The translations under genes were made by a program, and so were the position numbers. This document shows, piece by piece, positions 53,758 to 61,823 of a stretch of 64,000 bases of DNA (its first letter is position 1; every line of letters begins with the position of its first letter). A model generated the notes under the pieces. The model worked only from the letters and a program-made list of their open reading frames with translations. It was not told where the DNA came from and did no database searches. Origin of the DNA: Streptomyces sp. CB01635 (GTDB lineage Bacteria > Actinomycetota > Actinomycetes > Streptomycetales > Streptomycetaceae); contig NZ_NNBL01000001.1 in NCBI RefSeq assembly GCF_002803065.1, positions 900,724-964,723 of the forward strand, read 5' to 3'.

Positions 53758-53813
53758 GAAAGCGCTTTCCCGATGGCATCGCACAGCGTAGGTTCCGGGC
53801 GGAGAGGGGTCAA
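53758..53813 (-). promoter_or_regulatory. Promoter and LacI operator of the ThuA/PQQ gene
   Basis: On the minus strand TTGACC (53808-53813) and TACGCT (53785-53790) are 17 bp apart; the perfect palindrome GAAAGCGCTTTC (53758-53769) begins 15 bp after the -10. The core is identical to the operator of the ABC importer at 46213-46224. Confidence 0.78.
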
Positions 53814-53868
53814 TGGGTCGGAACGGGTCAGGGGGTGGGGAGAGGGCGCCGCGATCACGGGGGAGCGG

Positions 53869-54180
53869 GTGGCAGTCGCCGTCGAAGCGGTGGGGCGGGT
53901 GGCTGTCGAAGGTGGGGGCGGTGGCGGTGGCGCCTGAAGTGGTGGGCCGACTGGCCGTAGTTCGTGGGGCCTGGTGCCGGTGGCGCTTGAACGGGTGGGC
54001 GGGCCGGTCTTCGTTCGCGGGGACGGGGACCCGGCGCCGGGGGCGCTTGGACCGGTCGGTCGACCGGCAGTCGTTCGCGGGGGCCTTGCGCCGGTGGCGC
54101 CTGAACTGGTGGGCCGGCTGCCCGTTGTTCGCGGGGACCCGGCGCCCTCACGCTCGAACCGGTGGGCGGCTGTCCGTGCG
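53869..54180. repeat. Degenerate 53-60-bp tandem repeats
   Basis: Units beginning GTGGCGCCTGAAC or a variant start near 53927, 53980, 54040, 54094 and 54145, with a worn copy from about 53869. Each holds a core like TGGGCGG...CGTTCGCGGGG. In one forward frame they read as repeats of VGGPVFVRG-like peptides, but the frame has no ribosome site and runs across the next real gene. The 560-bp stretch 53670-54229 otherwise contains only the ThuA promoter. Confidence 0.7.
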
Positions 54181-54229
54181 TGTGCGCTCCGACCGGCGGG
54201 TTGTCAGTGGGCTTGGTTACGGTTCCTTC

Positions 54230-54592
54230 ATGCAAGACGCCGACGACGTACGTTCCATCGCACTTGGCCTGCCAGAGGTGACGGAGAAGATCGCCTGGAG
54301 CATGCCGACGTTCCGGGTCGCGGGGAAGATGTTCGCCACGATGCCCGAGGAGGAGACCTCCATCGCGGTGCGCTGCCCCAAGGTGGAGCGCGACGAACTG
54401 GTTCTCGCGGAGCCGAAGAAGTTCTGGATCGCGGACCACGAGGCGGGCTTCGCGTGGGTGCGGGTGAGGCTCGCCGCGCTGGACGACGGTGACGAGCTGC
54501 GTGACATCCTCACGGACTCCTGGCGTCAGGCCGCCCCGGGCCGGCTCCTGGACGCCCACCCGGAGTTGGGCCCCCCGGAGCCGACGGACTGA
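54230..54592 (+). CDS. MmcQ/YjbR-family protein
   Basis: A 120-residue single-domain protein of the MmcQ/YjbR (cyaY-like fold) family, described as DNA-binding-like but of unproven function. It shows the family pattern: ALGLPEVTEKIAWSMPTFRVAGKMF at the N-terminus and RVRLAALDDGDELRDILTDSWR near the end. ATG 54230 matches family starts and follows a weak GGTT-type site. It directly follows the degenerate tandem repeats. Confidence 0.88.
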   Translation: MQDADDVRSIALGLPEVTEKIAWSMPTFRVAGKMFATMPEEETSIAVRCPKVERDELVLAEPKKFWIADHEAGFAWVRVRLAALDDGDELRDILTDSWRQAAPGRLLDAHPELGPPEPTD

Positions 54593-54693
54593 TATTCGCG
54601 GGGCGATGTCGGTGCTGCGTGGCATGATCCGGCGGGGGTGGGGGACGCGGAGCCGCTGGGGCCGCCGCGCCGCCGGGGAGGGTACGGGCAGGC

Positions 54694-56070
54694 ATGGGCG
54701 GAATGTCGAAGGAAGGGCCACGGGGGTCGGGGGAGGAGCGGGAGCGGGCCGGGGATTCGGCCGGGGGGTTGATTCCTGGTCCTGGTGAATCGAGGCGGCC
54801 GCGCGGCGGTATCTGGTCGCGGGACTTCGGACTGTTCTTCTCGGCGCGTGCTGTGGCCAAGCTGGGGGACACCATGCTCCCGGTCGCGCTCGCCGCAGGC
54901 TTGCTCCAGCACGGGTACGGCGCGGGCGCCGTCGGGCTCGCGATGGCCGCCTCCGTGGCCTGCTTCGCGGGGCTCGTCATCTTCGGCGGTGTCTTCGCGG
55001 ACCGGTTCAGCACGCGACTGCTGATGATCGGCGCCGACGTCACGCGCCTCGTCACCCAGTCCCTCGCCGCGGTCATGTTCTTCTCCGGGCACGTGGTGCT
55101 CTGGGAGATCTGCGTGATCGGCGCGGTGAACGGCGCGGCGTCCGCCCTCTTCCAGCCAGGCGTCGCCAGCACCGTCCCGCGCCTCGCCACCGACGTACAG
55201 GCGGCGAACGGCGCGATACGCGTCGCCGAGTCCGTGGCGCAGCTCGCCGGCCCGGCCGTCGCCGGCCTGCTCGTCGCGTTCGCCTCGCCGGGCGTCGTCT
55301 TCGCGGCCCACGCGGGCACGTACGGGCTGAGCGCACTGTGCCTGCTCCTGCTCCGGCTGCCCCCGGCCCAGCCCGGCACCGAGGCGATTCGCGGCAGCGG
55401 GTTCCGGGCCGATCTCGTCGAGGGCTGGCGGGAGTTCAGATCGCGCACCTGGCTCTGGGGCGTCATAGCGATCTGGTGCGTGCTGATGGTCGCCGCCTGG
55501 GGCCCGGCCGTCCCGCTCATCGCCACGCAGGTCGTCCAGGAGCACGGCCCGCGCGTCTATGGCCTGGTCAACTCTGCGCTCGGCCTCGGCACCGTCATCG
55601 GCGGCGTCTTCGCCCTGCGGCTGCGCCCCCGCCGGATGCTGCGCGCCGGGGCCGTCGCCCTCTTCGGGTTCAGTCTGTTCCCGGCGACGGTGGGCGCCGG
55701 GCTCGGCGTGGAGTGGATGGCGGCGGGCGCGGTCGTCGCGGGCGCGGGGATGTCGTTCTGGGGCGTCATGTGGGCGACCAGCATCCAGACCCAGGTCCCG
55801 CGCGACGTCCTCAACCGCATACACGCCTACGACGTCGCGGGCTCCCTCGCGATGACACCGGTCGGCCAGGCCCTCGCGGGACCCGCCGCCGGGGTCTTCG
55901 GCACCCGCCACGTACTGCTCGCCGGTGGCGTGACGACCGTCCTCGTGGCGGCGGCCCTGCTCTCCGTCCCCGCGATCAGAGGCCTGATACGGGTCGACAG
56001 CACCGTGCCCGGCGGGAGCCCGCGCAAGGCCCCCGCTAGCCGCGAGCCCGCCCGCCGAGGAAGCCGCTGA
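54694..56070 (+). CDS. MFS transporter, drug/siderophore exporter-like
   Basis: A 458-residue major facilitator with about 11-12 membrane segments and a hydrophilic N-terminal tail of 40 residues. It resembles the EntS/MefA-like (MFS_3) class, with the SARAVAKLGDTMLPVALAAG first helix and FADRFSTRLLMIGADVTRL loop 2-3 motif. These export macrolides, siderophores or other small molecules; the substrate is unknown. The last 35 bp overlap the convergent transketolase gene on the other strand. Confidence 0.85.
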   Translation: MGGMSKEGPRGSGEERERAGDSAGGLIPGPGESRRPRGGIWSRDFGLFFSARAVAKLGDTMLPVALAAGLLQHGYGAGAVGLAMAASVACFAGLVIFGGVFADRFSTRLLMIGADVTRLVTQSLAAVMFFSGHVVLWEICVIGAVNGAASALFQPGVASTVPRLATDVQAANGAIRVAESVAQLAGPAVAGLLVAFASPGVVFAAHAGTYGLSALCLLLLRLPPAQPGTEAIRGSGFRADLVEGWREFRSRTWLWGVIAIWCVLMVAAWGPAVPLIATQVVQEHGPRVYGLVNSALGLGTVIGGVFALRLRPRRMLRAGAVALFGFSLFPATVGAGLGVEWMAAGAVVAGAGMSFWGVMWATSIQTQVPRDVLNRIHAYDVAGSLAMTPVGQALAGPAAGVFGTRHVLLAGGVTTVLVAAALLSVPAIRGLIRVDSTVPGGSPRKAPASREPARRGSR

Positions 56071-56950
56071 TCCGCTCCCGCAGCGACGCGGGGTCGAGGC
56101 CGTGCGCGGCCACATGCTCCTCGATCTGTCCGTAGCGGCGCAGCTCACGGCGGCCCACACCGAGCCCCAGCACGCGGTGCGGCAGGTCGGCGAGCGCGTC
56201 GTTGGCGGTCGCCGTCGACGTACCCGCCAGATACGGCTCGACGATCACCACATCGGCGGCGTCGGCCGCCCCCGCGGCACGCCGCAGCGCCCCGGCGTCG
56301 AAGGGACGCACTGTCGTCGCGTAGAGCACGGTCAGGTCGAGGCCCTCCGTCGCGGCGAGGACCGCGTCGAGCATCGGCCCGACCGCGATCACGACGCCGT
56401 CCCGGCCTTCGCGGACGGTCAGGAAACGCTCCCCGTCGACGGCGAGTGCCTCCCTGTTCGACTGCACCGAGAGGCGGACGTACACCCGGTCGTCACCGGC
56501 GCCGACCGCGTTCCGCAGCAGAGTCTCGGCCTCGTCCGGGTGTCCCGGCACATGCACGGTCCAGCCGTCGAGGGTGTCGAGCAGTGCCACGTCGCCCGGT
56601 GCCATGTGGGTGAAGCCGCCGGACGGCCAGTCGAAGGAGGCGGCGGCGCTCACCAGGACCGCGCCCACGTCCTGATGCCCGAGGTCGAGCTTCACCTGCT
56701 CGAAGGGGCGCTCCACCAGGAAGCTGGCGAAGGTGTGCATGACGGGCCGCAGCCCGGTCAGCGCGAGGCCCGCGCCCGTCCCGATGAGCAGCTGCTCCCT
56801 GATGCCCACGTTGATCACCCGGTCCGGGTGCCGGCGCTCGGCCTCGACGAAGCGGTCCCTGCCGATCTCCGCGAGGACGACGGCGACCCGGGGGTCCTCG
56901 TCGAGCAGCCGGGAGACGACGGGGGCGAATCGATCACGCATGGTGTCCAT
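56036..56950 (-). CDS. Transketolase C-terminal subunit
   Basis: A 304-residue protein equal to the pyrimidine-binding and C-terminal domains of transketolase. The pyrimidine domain has INVGIREQLLIGTGAGLALTG, with the glutamate that activates thiamine diphosphate. The partner subunit is encoded 62 bp upstream. Split transketolases of this kind occur in archaea and actinobacteria, often in sugar-specific roles rather than the main pentose phosphate pathway. ATG 56950 follows GGAAGGA; ATG 56941 is an alternative. It overlaps the MFS gene tail on the opposite strand. Confidence 0.88.
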   Translation of the reverse strand: MDTMRDRFAPVVSRLLDEDPRVAVVLAEIGRDRFVEAERRHPDRVINVGIREQLLIGTGAGLALTGLRPVMHTFASFLVERPFEQVKLDLGHQDVGAVLVSAAASFDWPSGGFTHMAPGDVALLDTLDGWTVHVPGHPDEAETLLRNAVGAGDDRVYVRLSVQSNREALAVDGERFLTVREGRDGVVIAVGPMLDAVLAATEGLDLTVLYATTVRPFDAGALRRAAGAADAADVVIVEPYLAGTSTATANDALADLPHRVLGLGVGRRELRRYGQIEEHVAAHGLDPASLRERISGFLGGRARG

Positions 56951-57012
56951 GACGCGGGTGTCCTTCCGGGGAAGAGAAAAGAGAACAGGAGAGAGAGGGG
57001 GCGGCGCGCGGC

Positions 57013-57726
57013 TCAGGCGCTCTTGGGCTCCACGCGGGCGACGACCACGCGCGGCTCTCCCGGGTGCGGCGCGGTGAAGGCCTCGTACAGGGCCTCGTGA
57101 TCGCGGCCGTCGACGGTCGCGGCGGACCAGCCGGCCGCCTCGAAGCGGGCGGCGATACCGCCGGGCCTGGCGTGGCTGGCCGAGGAATTGTCGACGACGA
57201 CGGCGTGCAGCCGGTCGAGGGCGGCCGGCCCGGCGAAGGCGATGGCCTCGTGATTGCTGCCCTCGTCCAGCTCGGCGTCCCCGATCAGCGTCCAGACCGC
57301 CGGTCCCGCAAGGCCCTGCGCGCGGAGTCCGAGCGCGGTCCCGACGGCGATCGGCAGCCCGTGCCCAAGAGACCCGCTCGCGATCTCCACGCCGGGGACG
57401 AGCACCCGGTCCGGATGGTGCCCGAGCGGGGAGTCGTACGACCCGAAGCCGGGCAGCCACTCCTTTGGCACGAAGCCCTTCGCCGCGAGCACCGCGTAGT
57501 ACGCCATGGGGCCATGGCCCTTCGACAGCAGGAACCGGTCACGTTCCGGATCCCGCACGCCCTCGGGCGTCACCCGCAGCACCCGGTCGTAGAGCACCCA
57601 GAGGACATCGAGGGTGGAGGTCGCCGCAGGGCCGTGCTTCTCGTCGCCGGTCATGCGTCCCATGAGGGCCGGAAGGTCTTCGTAGGCGTGGGAGCCCGCC
57701 GCTGTACGTGCCGCTGTCGTTGTCAT
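57013..57726 (-). CDS. Transketolase N-terminal subunit
   Basis: A 237-residue protein equal to the thiamine-diphosphate (PP) domain of transketolase: LSKGHGPMAYYAVLAAKG, the SGSLGHGLPIAVGTALG segment and the cofactor motif GDAELDEGSNHEA. Together with the downstream C-terminal subunit it would form a heteromeric transketolase moving two-carbon units between sugars. ATG 57726 has no Shine-Dalgarno sequence, but a promoter with a 19-bp spacer predicts transcription starting at that ATG, so the message is probably leaderless. Confidence 0.88.
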   Translation of the reverse strand: MTTTAARTAAGSHAYEDLPALMGRMTGDEKHGPAATSTLDVLWVLYDRVLRVTPEGVRDPERDRFLLSKGHGPMAYYAVLAAKGFVPKEWLPGFGSYDSPLGHHPDRVLVPGVEIASGSLGHGLPIAVGTALGLRAQGLAGPAVWTLIGDAELDEGSNHEAIAFAGPAALDRLHAVVVDNSSASHARPGGIAARFEAAGWSAATVDGRDHEALYEAFTAPHPGEPRVVVARVEPKSA

Positions 57727-57732
57727 GACAGG

Positions 57733-57763
57733 AGCGTGCAACCTCAAGCCAACTTGAGGTCAA
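57733..57763 (-). promoter_or_regulatory. MerR/SoxR-type promoter of the split transketolase
   Basis: On the minus strand TTGACC (57758-57763) and CACGCT (57733-57738) are separated by 19 bp, the over-long spacer typical of MerR-family-activated promoters. The spacer holds the perfect palindrome ACCTCAAG-N4-CTTGAGGT (57741-57760), which differs from the E. coli SoxR box only in two central bases. Confidence 0.65.
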
Positions 57764-57876
57764 GAGCGACCTGCCGCGCGCCGGCCGCGGAAGAAAGGGG
57801 TGCGCGACCACCGCTCCGAGTGCGGTATGGTTTCCGTGCGCGTTCGGCCAGGGGAAAGCCCAGGTCAGACGAGCAC

Positions 57877-57950
<74 letters not shown>

Positions 57951-57979
57951 CAGTTCGAACGTATCGAACGTCGCAGGTG

Positions 57980-58007
57980 AAGGGCCGTTTTCATAACGGC
58001 CCTTTTT
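57980..58007 (+). terminator. Rho-independent terminator of tRNA-Pro
   Basis: AAGGGCCGTT (57980-57989) pairs exactly with AACGGCCCTT (57995-58004) around a 5-base loop, followed by a T-run to 58007. Confidence 0.9.
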
Positions 58008-58010
58008 CTG

Positions 58011-59200
58011 TTTCCGGGATCGCTCCCTGGGAGCGACGGGAGGGAGCACGCTCCCTCCCAGTCCCCTTAACAGATTGCTCCCACTCGAGCCGCTGCGCAC
58101 ATATTCGATTCTTTGCCCACATGTTCACATTCGTGCCCGTTTTGTGACCGATGGCTCCCCGTCGTTCGGGGGGTCCTGAGGGTATGGGCTTCCGCTCTTG
58201 CTGCTGGTCACTCGTGCTCCCAGTGGGAGTGAGGCCGGGAGTGATGGCCCCATATCTGGAAGCTGGGGTATGGGGCCATGCGAATCCTTGACCGCATGTC
58301 CGACTCTGGCTGCTCGGTATGTCGGTTTTCGGTGGTGGCGGTTGGTGGATGCATGGAGATGTTGAACGCGGGGGTGGGCGGTTCGACGACCTTCGGGGGC
58401 GCAGGCGGCTGGGGAGCCGTACTCAAGTCTGGTCGTAGCCAAGGGCGGTGGTTCGGTGCCCTGAGTGGACGGTGGCCGCTCGTCATGCCGTAGGTGTCGA
58501 AGGGTGGAAGTGCGGCTGGCCGTCGCCCTGGGGCTCATGTGGACCCATTGGAACAGAACCCGGCGTATAGCCCGACTCGTCTGCCGCTCTTTATTTTCGC
58601 AGGTCAGAGGCCATGTTTTCTCGCTGAACAAAGTGCCCGGGTCGAATCCGGGTCGAATTCGGGCCCGCGTATTGTCCGCCCTGCCTAACCAGCAGGTGGA
58701 CAGGCAGGGCATATCGGGCGACCAGTTGGTGCGAGGTGTAGTCGGAAGGCTGCGGGCAGCGGGTCGGGAAGCCTCGGGCGTATCGAAAGTATCGTCCGGT
58801 GTGTCCCCCTGTCAGGCGGAGTGATGTCGGCCGGGACCGGGTTGGGTTTCCTGGCGAGTCAGGTGTGCTGCGTCGCTGGTCAGGCGATCTGATGCGTAAA
58901 CTTGATCGCTGAGGATTTCTTGGTGCCAAGCGGTCATGCTCAGCCACTTTCGCGGAGCGCCCAGCAGGTTCTTCGCCTGCTGGTGGTACACGTCTTGTAC
59001 GTCGTTGGCCAGCTGGAATGGCAATCGTCGAGACGGGCAGAGTCGCTCTGGCCCGTACAAGGTCCGGATCTTGGTCTCAGGTGAGATCGCTCCCGCCACC
59101 CAATACCGATTGGCGAGTATGAACCCACATCCGCGGGTGGGACCAGAGAGGCCTCGCCATACGCGCTGGAGCCGGTGGAACTGCCCCCTGACGGCCCGGG
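58011..59200. other. Degenerate region beyond tRNA-Pro with several hairpins
   Basis: No gene is recognisable in this 1.2-kb stretch. It contains strong hairpins: CGCTCCC-T-GGGAGCG (58021-58035), GGGAGGGAGC-AC-GCTCCCTCCC (58038-58059), ATGGCCCCATA with its inverted copy (58244-58254/58269-58279) and GCCCTGCCT with its inverted copy (58678-58686/58702-58710). On the minus strand a frame stays open from about 59204 to 58812 and reads like real protein in places (KNLLGAPRKWLSMTAWHQE), but it has no proper start and no family I can name; it may be a pseudogene. Codon bias in other frames is poor. Confidence 0.5.
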
Positions 59201-59204
59201 CGGG

Positions 59205-59720
59205 TCAACCATGCAGCTGAGGGGATAGTGGGCTGCCTCCTGACACCAACCGCCACGCCATCTCGCTCGGCCGTCCACAGCCCAACCAGGGCGAGACGAA
59301 GGGAGTCCCAACGGCCGGTTCGCCCATGTCGGTCATCCAGTCGAGAGCGGGAGTGCCGCGCAGGCTCACGGTGAAGACGGTGGAGGAGAGGGCATCCCTG
59401 AGGAGGCCAGCCGAGGCCCAGGTCTCGCGGCGCCATTCGGCTCCGCTGCCGTCCGGGAAGCCGGTCAGGGCGCGGACGCCGGAAAGGACGAGGGCGGCGA
59501 GCGGGTGTCGTCGTCGAGGGCGTGGGCGTCTGAAAGCGTGCCGGCGGCGAAGGCCGGCAGGGACGCGGCGGGGTCGGCGGGCAGTGCCCGCAGGGCCGTC
59601 GTGGTGTCGGCGAGCAGGGCCTTCGCCGCGGGCGGGGTGCGGGCCAGGCGGTGCACGAGGCCCCCCGCAACCCGTCGGCCCAGTTGGCCAGTTCGCCCGG
59701 TATCCCTGGGCGGTGCGGTG
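59205..59720 (-). pseudogene. Frameshifted fragment resembling Wadjet JetD (TIGR02679)
   Basis: Two minus-strand frames together read as one degraded protein. The first (about 59720-59480) gives AKALLADTTTALRALPADP...GTLSDAHALDDD; a shift near 59490 leads into a second frame giving LAALVLSGVRALTGFPDGSG, then EWRRETWASAGLLRDALSST and LRGTPALDWMTDMGEPAV, which runs to a stop at 59205. The order (DAHALD, LxxLVL, RRExW, G..DxLSSTV, EP) matches my memory of the central part of TIGR02679 proteins, the JetD nuclease subunit of actinobacterial Wadjet anti-plasmid systems. The catalytic C-terminal Toprim-like domain is missing and no jetABC genes are present. The stretch 59721-60100 upstream holds nothing recognisable. 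Confidence 0.45.
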
Positions 59721-60100
59721 CTCAAGGATTGCGCCAGGGGCGGGCAGCCATTGTCCGTCCCCACTGACGTTTCGCTCTTGGCCGCGTAGCCACTGAGTAC
59801 GGCGACGACGGCAACTGCCGACCAGGCTGGACCCTTCAGAATCCCCCCGGCCCCTGCGCAGGTGAATCCTGGGCTGAGCATAGGGCGAACTTCGCTCCGT
59901 GGATGCGCTGTCGCCGCCCGCGGAAAGCCCCGCGACGCCGTCGATGCGCCTTGGTTACCAGCCATCGATCGGTGGCCACGCGGAATGAGCCATTGAAGAA
60001 CCGCTGGCCACCGTCCAGTTGCAGCCTGTTGCTCCACAAGTACCCGCGATAATCTGCCCCGTGTCCTGTACGGCACAACTGGCGAAACGCGAGGGGGATC

Positions 60101-60621
60101 GTGGACGGGCGCGACGTGCGCGGGCACTACGAGGGGTTGGCAGCCGAGTACGACGAGAACTGGGTCTACGGTCCGGACTACGTGCCCTGGATGTCAGGCC
60201 GGATCGTTGAGGCGCTGCGGCTCGGCCCTGCGGACCGGATCGCCGACATCGGCTCCGGTACGGGCCTTTTCACCAGGGAGGTGGCCCGGCAGCTCCAGCC
60301 CCGCAGTCCGATTCTGTGCGTCGATCCTTCCGAGGCGATGCTCAGCCAGCTAGAGACGCCGCCTCCGGCCGACTTGGCGCCTATTGTCGCCTCCGCCGAG
60401 GACATCGCCGAAGGACGCACCCACCTGCCATACGAGCACCTCGACGCGATGTGGCTGAAGGAGTCGGTCCATCACGTCGCCGACCCGGCGCACACGCTTC
60501 GCGGCCTGGCCGACCGGCTGGCGCCCGGAGGCCGGCTGCTGGTGGTGATGCTGCCGGCCACCATCCAATACCCGCTGTTCGAGGCAGCCCTCGCGCGCTT
60601 CGAGGAGCTCCAGCCGGACCC
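60101..60621 (+). pseudogene. SAM-dependent methyltransferase truncated by an insertion sequence
   Basis: GTG 60101 with a GAGGGGG site starts a class I methyltransferase: YDENWVYGPDYVPWM at the N-terminus, motif I IADIGSGTGLFTRE, then motif II-like ILCVDPSEAML and a LAPGGRLLVVML strand. The homologous reading stops at about codon 173, exactly where the left inverted repeat of the insertion sequence begins at 60622; the frame then runs on as a chimera into element DNA until 61300. The missing part is roughly the last third of a normal 250-280-residue enzyme, and no remnant of it is found on the other side of the element. Confidence 0.8.
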
Positions 60622-61813
60622 TGTGCCGTTCGGAAACTCATCGCTGCTGGTCGTAGGGGGTCTGGCGCGGCGTCACGGTCTGCAGGAACGCTGTCCGGGT
60701 GATCGGCTCACTGGTTTATCGGGTGGTACGCAAGCTCCTCGCGGTCCCGGCGGTGCTGCTGCGCCGGGACATGGCCAAGGACGCGGAATTGCTGGTGTTG
60801 CGCCACGAGAACGCGGTGCTGCGCAGGCAGCTCACCGGTCCTGTGCGGTACGAGCCGGCGGATCGGCTGTGGTTCGCGGCGCTGTCCTCGCTGATCCCCC
60901 GGCGCCTGTGGGCGCAGGTGTTCCCGGTGACGCCCGCGACGCTGCTGGCGTGGCACCGCCGGCTGATCGCCCGGAAGTGGGACTACAGCAAGCGCCGGAG
61001 CAGGCACGGGAGACCGGCGACCGCGAGTGCAGTGAAGGCTCTGGTGCTGCAGTTCGCCAAGCAATATCCCCGCTGGGGCTGTCGACGGATCCAAGGGGAA
61101 CTGGTCCGGCTCGGACACCCGGTCGGCTCGACGACGGTCTGGGAGATCCTTACCGCAGCGGGCATCGATCCAGCCCCACGCCGCAGCGGACCGACGTGGC
61201 GCGAGTTCCTGACCGCGCAAACCGAGGGCATCATCGCCTGCGACTTCCTGCACATCGACCTGGTCGATCTGCGCCGGGTCTACGCGCTGGTGTTCCTTGA
61301 GCACGGCGCACGCCGGCTGCACATCGCGGGAGTGACCGCCCATCCCACCGGGTCCTGGACGGTGCAGCAGGCGAGAAACCTCGCCGTCGAGTTGGGTGTG
61401 CGGGTGGACTCGCTGCGCTTCCTGCTCCGCGACCGGGACGCGAAGTACACCGAGTCCTTCGACGCGGTCTTCGCTGCCGACGACATCCGGGTCGTGAGGA
61501 CTGCGCCGCGGGCCCCTCGGATGAACGCGCACTGCGAACGGATCATTGGAACCCTGCGGCGCGAGGCCCTCGACCACCTCTTGATCTGGAACGAGACACA
61601 CGCGAGGCAGGTCCTCGATGCCTACGCGCGGCACTACAACGGTCATCGCCCCCACCAGGCTCGCGGACAGCTACCTCCCCTCGCCCAAGAGCATCCGTCG
61701 CCCCTGATCGCCCCGTCCGCTCACGGGCTTCTACGCACCCGAATACTCGGCGGCGTGATCAACGAGTACAGACACGTGGCCTGACCAGCGGCGACGACTT
61801 TCCGAACGGCACA
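60622..61813 (+). mobile_element. Insertion sequence, 1192 bp, with 31-bp imperfect terminal inverted repeats
   Basis: The left end at 60622-60652 (beginning TGTGCCGTTCGGAAA, ending GCTGGTC) matches the reverse complement of 61783-61813 at 28 of 31 positions. One transposase gene fills the element and its stop lies in the right repeat. The flanking bases (accc at left, cgtc at right) show no target duplication, and the left flank is a cut methyltransferase while the right flank is a different gene, so an adjacent deletion or recombination probably followed insertion. Confidence 0.88.
60699..61784 (+). CDS. DDE transposase with integrase (rve) core
   Basis: A 361-residue transposase, apparently intact. 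The N-terminal region (LLVLRHENAVLRRQL, then a helix-turn-helix-like RWGCRRIQGELVRLG) binds DNA; the rve core has catalytic aspartates in IIACDFLHID and LLRDRDAKY and the glutamate in NAHCERIIGTLRRE, about 34 residues after the second aspartate. The length and single-frame layout resemble IS481-like or single-ORF IS3-like elements; I cannot name the exact family. GTG 60699 follows AGGAA. Its coding bias is like the host's, and the gene lies wholly inside the inverted repeats. Confidence 0.88.
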   Translation: MIGSLVYRVVRKLLAVPAVLLRRDMAKDAELLVLRHENAVLRRQLTGPVRYEPADRLWFAALSSLIPRRLWAQVFPVTPATLLAWHRRLIARKWDYSKRRSRHGRPATASAVKALVLQFAKQYPRWGCRRIQGELVRLGHPVGSTTVWEILTAAGIDPAPRRSGPTWREFLTAQTEGIIACDFLHIDLVDLRRVYALVFLEHGARRLHIAGVTAHPTGSWTVQQARNLAVELGVRVDSLRFLLRDRDAKYTESFDAVFAADDIRVVRTAPRAPRMNAHCERIIGTLRREALDHLLIWNETHARQVLDAYARHYNGHRPHQARGQLPPLAQEHPSPLIAPSAHGLLRTRILGGVINEYRHVA

Positions 61814-61823
61814 CGTCGGGCGC

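Noticed and set aside
53855..54721. Minus-strand frame with repeated PPVQAPPAPGP-like peptides
   Set aside because: It reads through the degenerate DNA repeats and opposite the MmcQ/YjbR gene, without a ribosome site; the peptide repeat is a by-product of the DNA repeat.
58635..58680. Repeated CGGGTCGAAT-like sequence resembling a tRNA T-arm
   Set aside because: It does not fold into a full cloverleaf and lacks an acceptor and anticodon arm.
58125..58712. 195-codon minus-strand open frame after tRNA-Pro
   Set aside because: Composition is not protein-like, it crosses two strong inverted repeats, and no family was recognised.
60101..61300. 399-codon frame joining the methyltransferase to downstream DNA
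   Set aside because: After codon 173 it reads insertion-sequence DNA in a frame different from the transposase; it is a chimera, not a longer gene.
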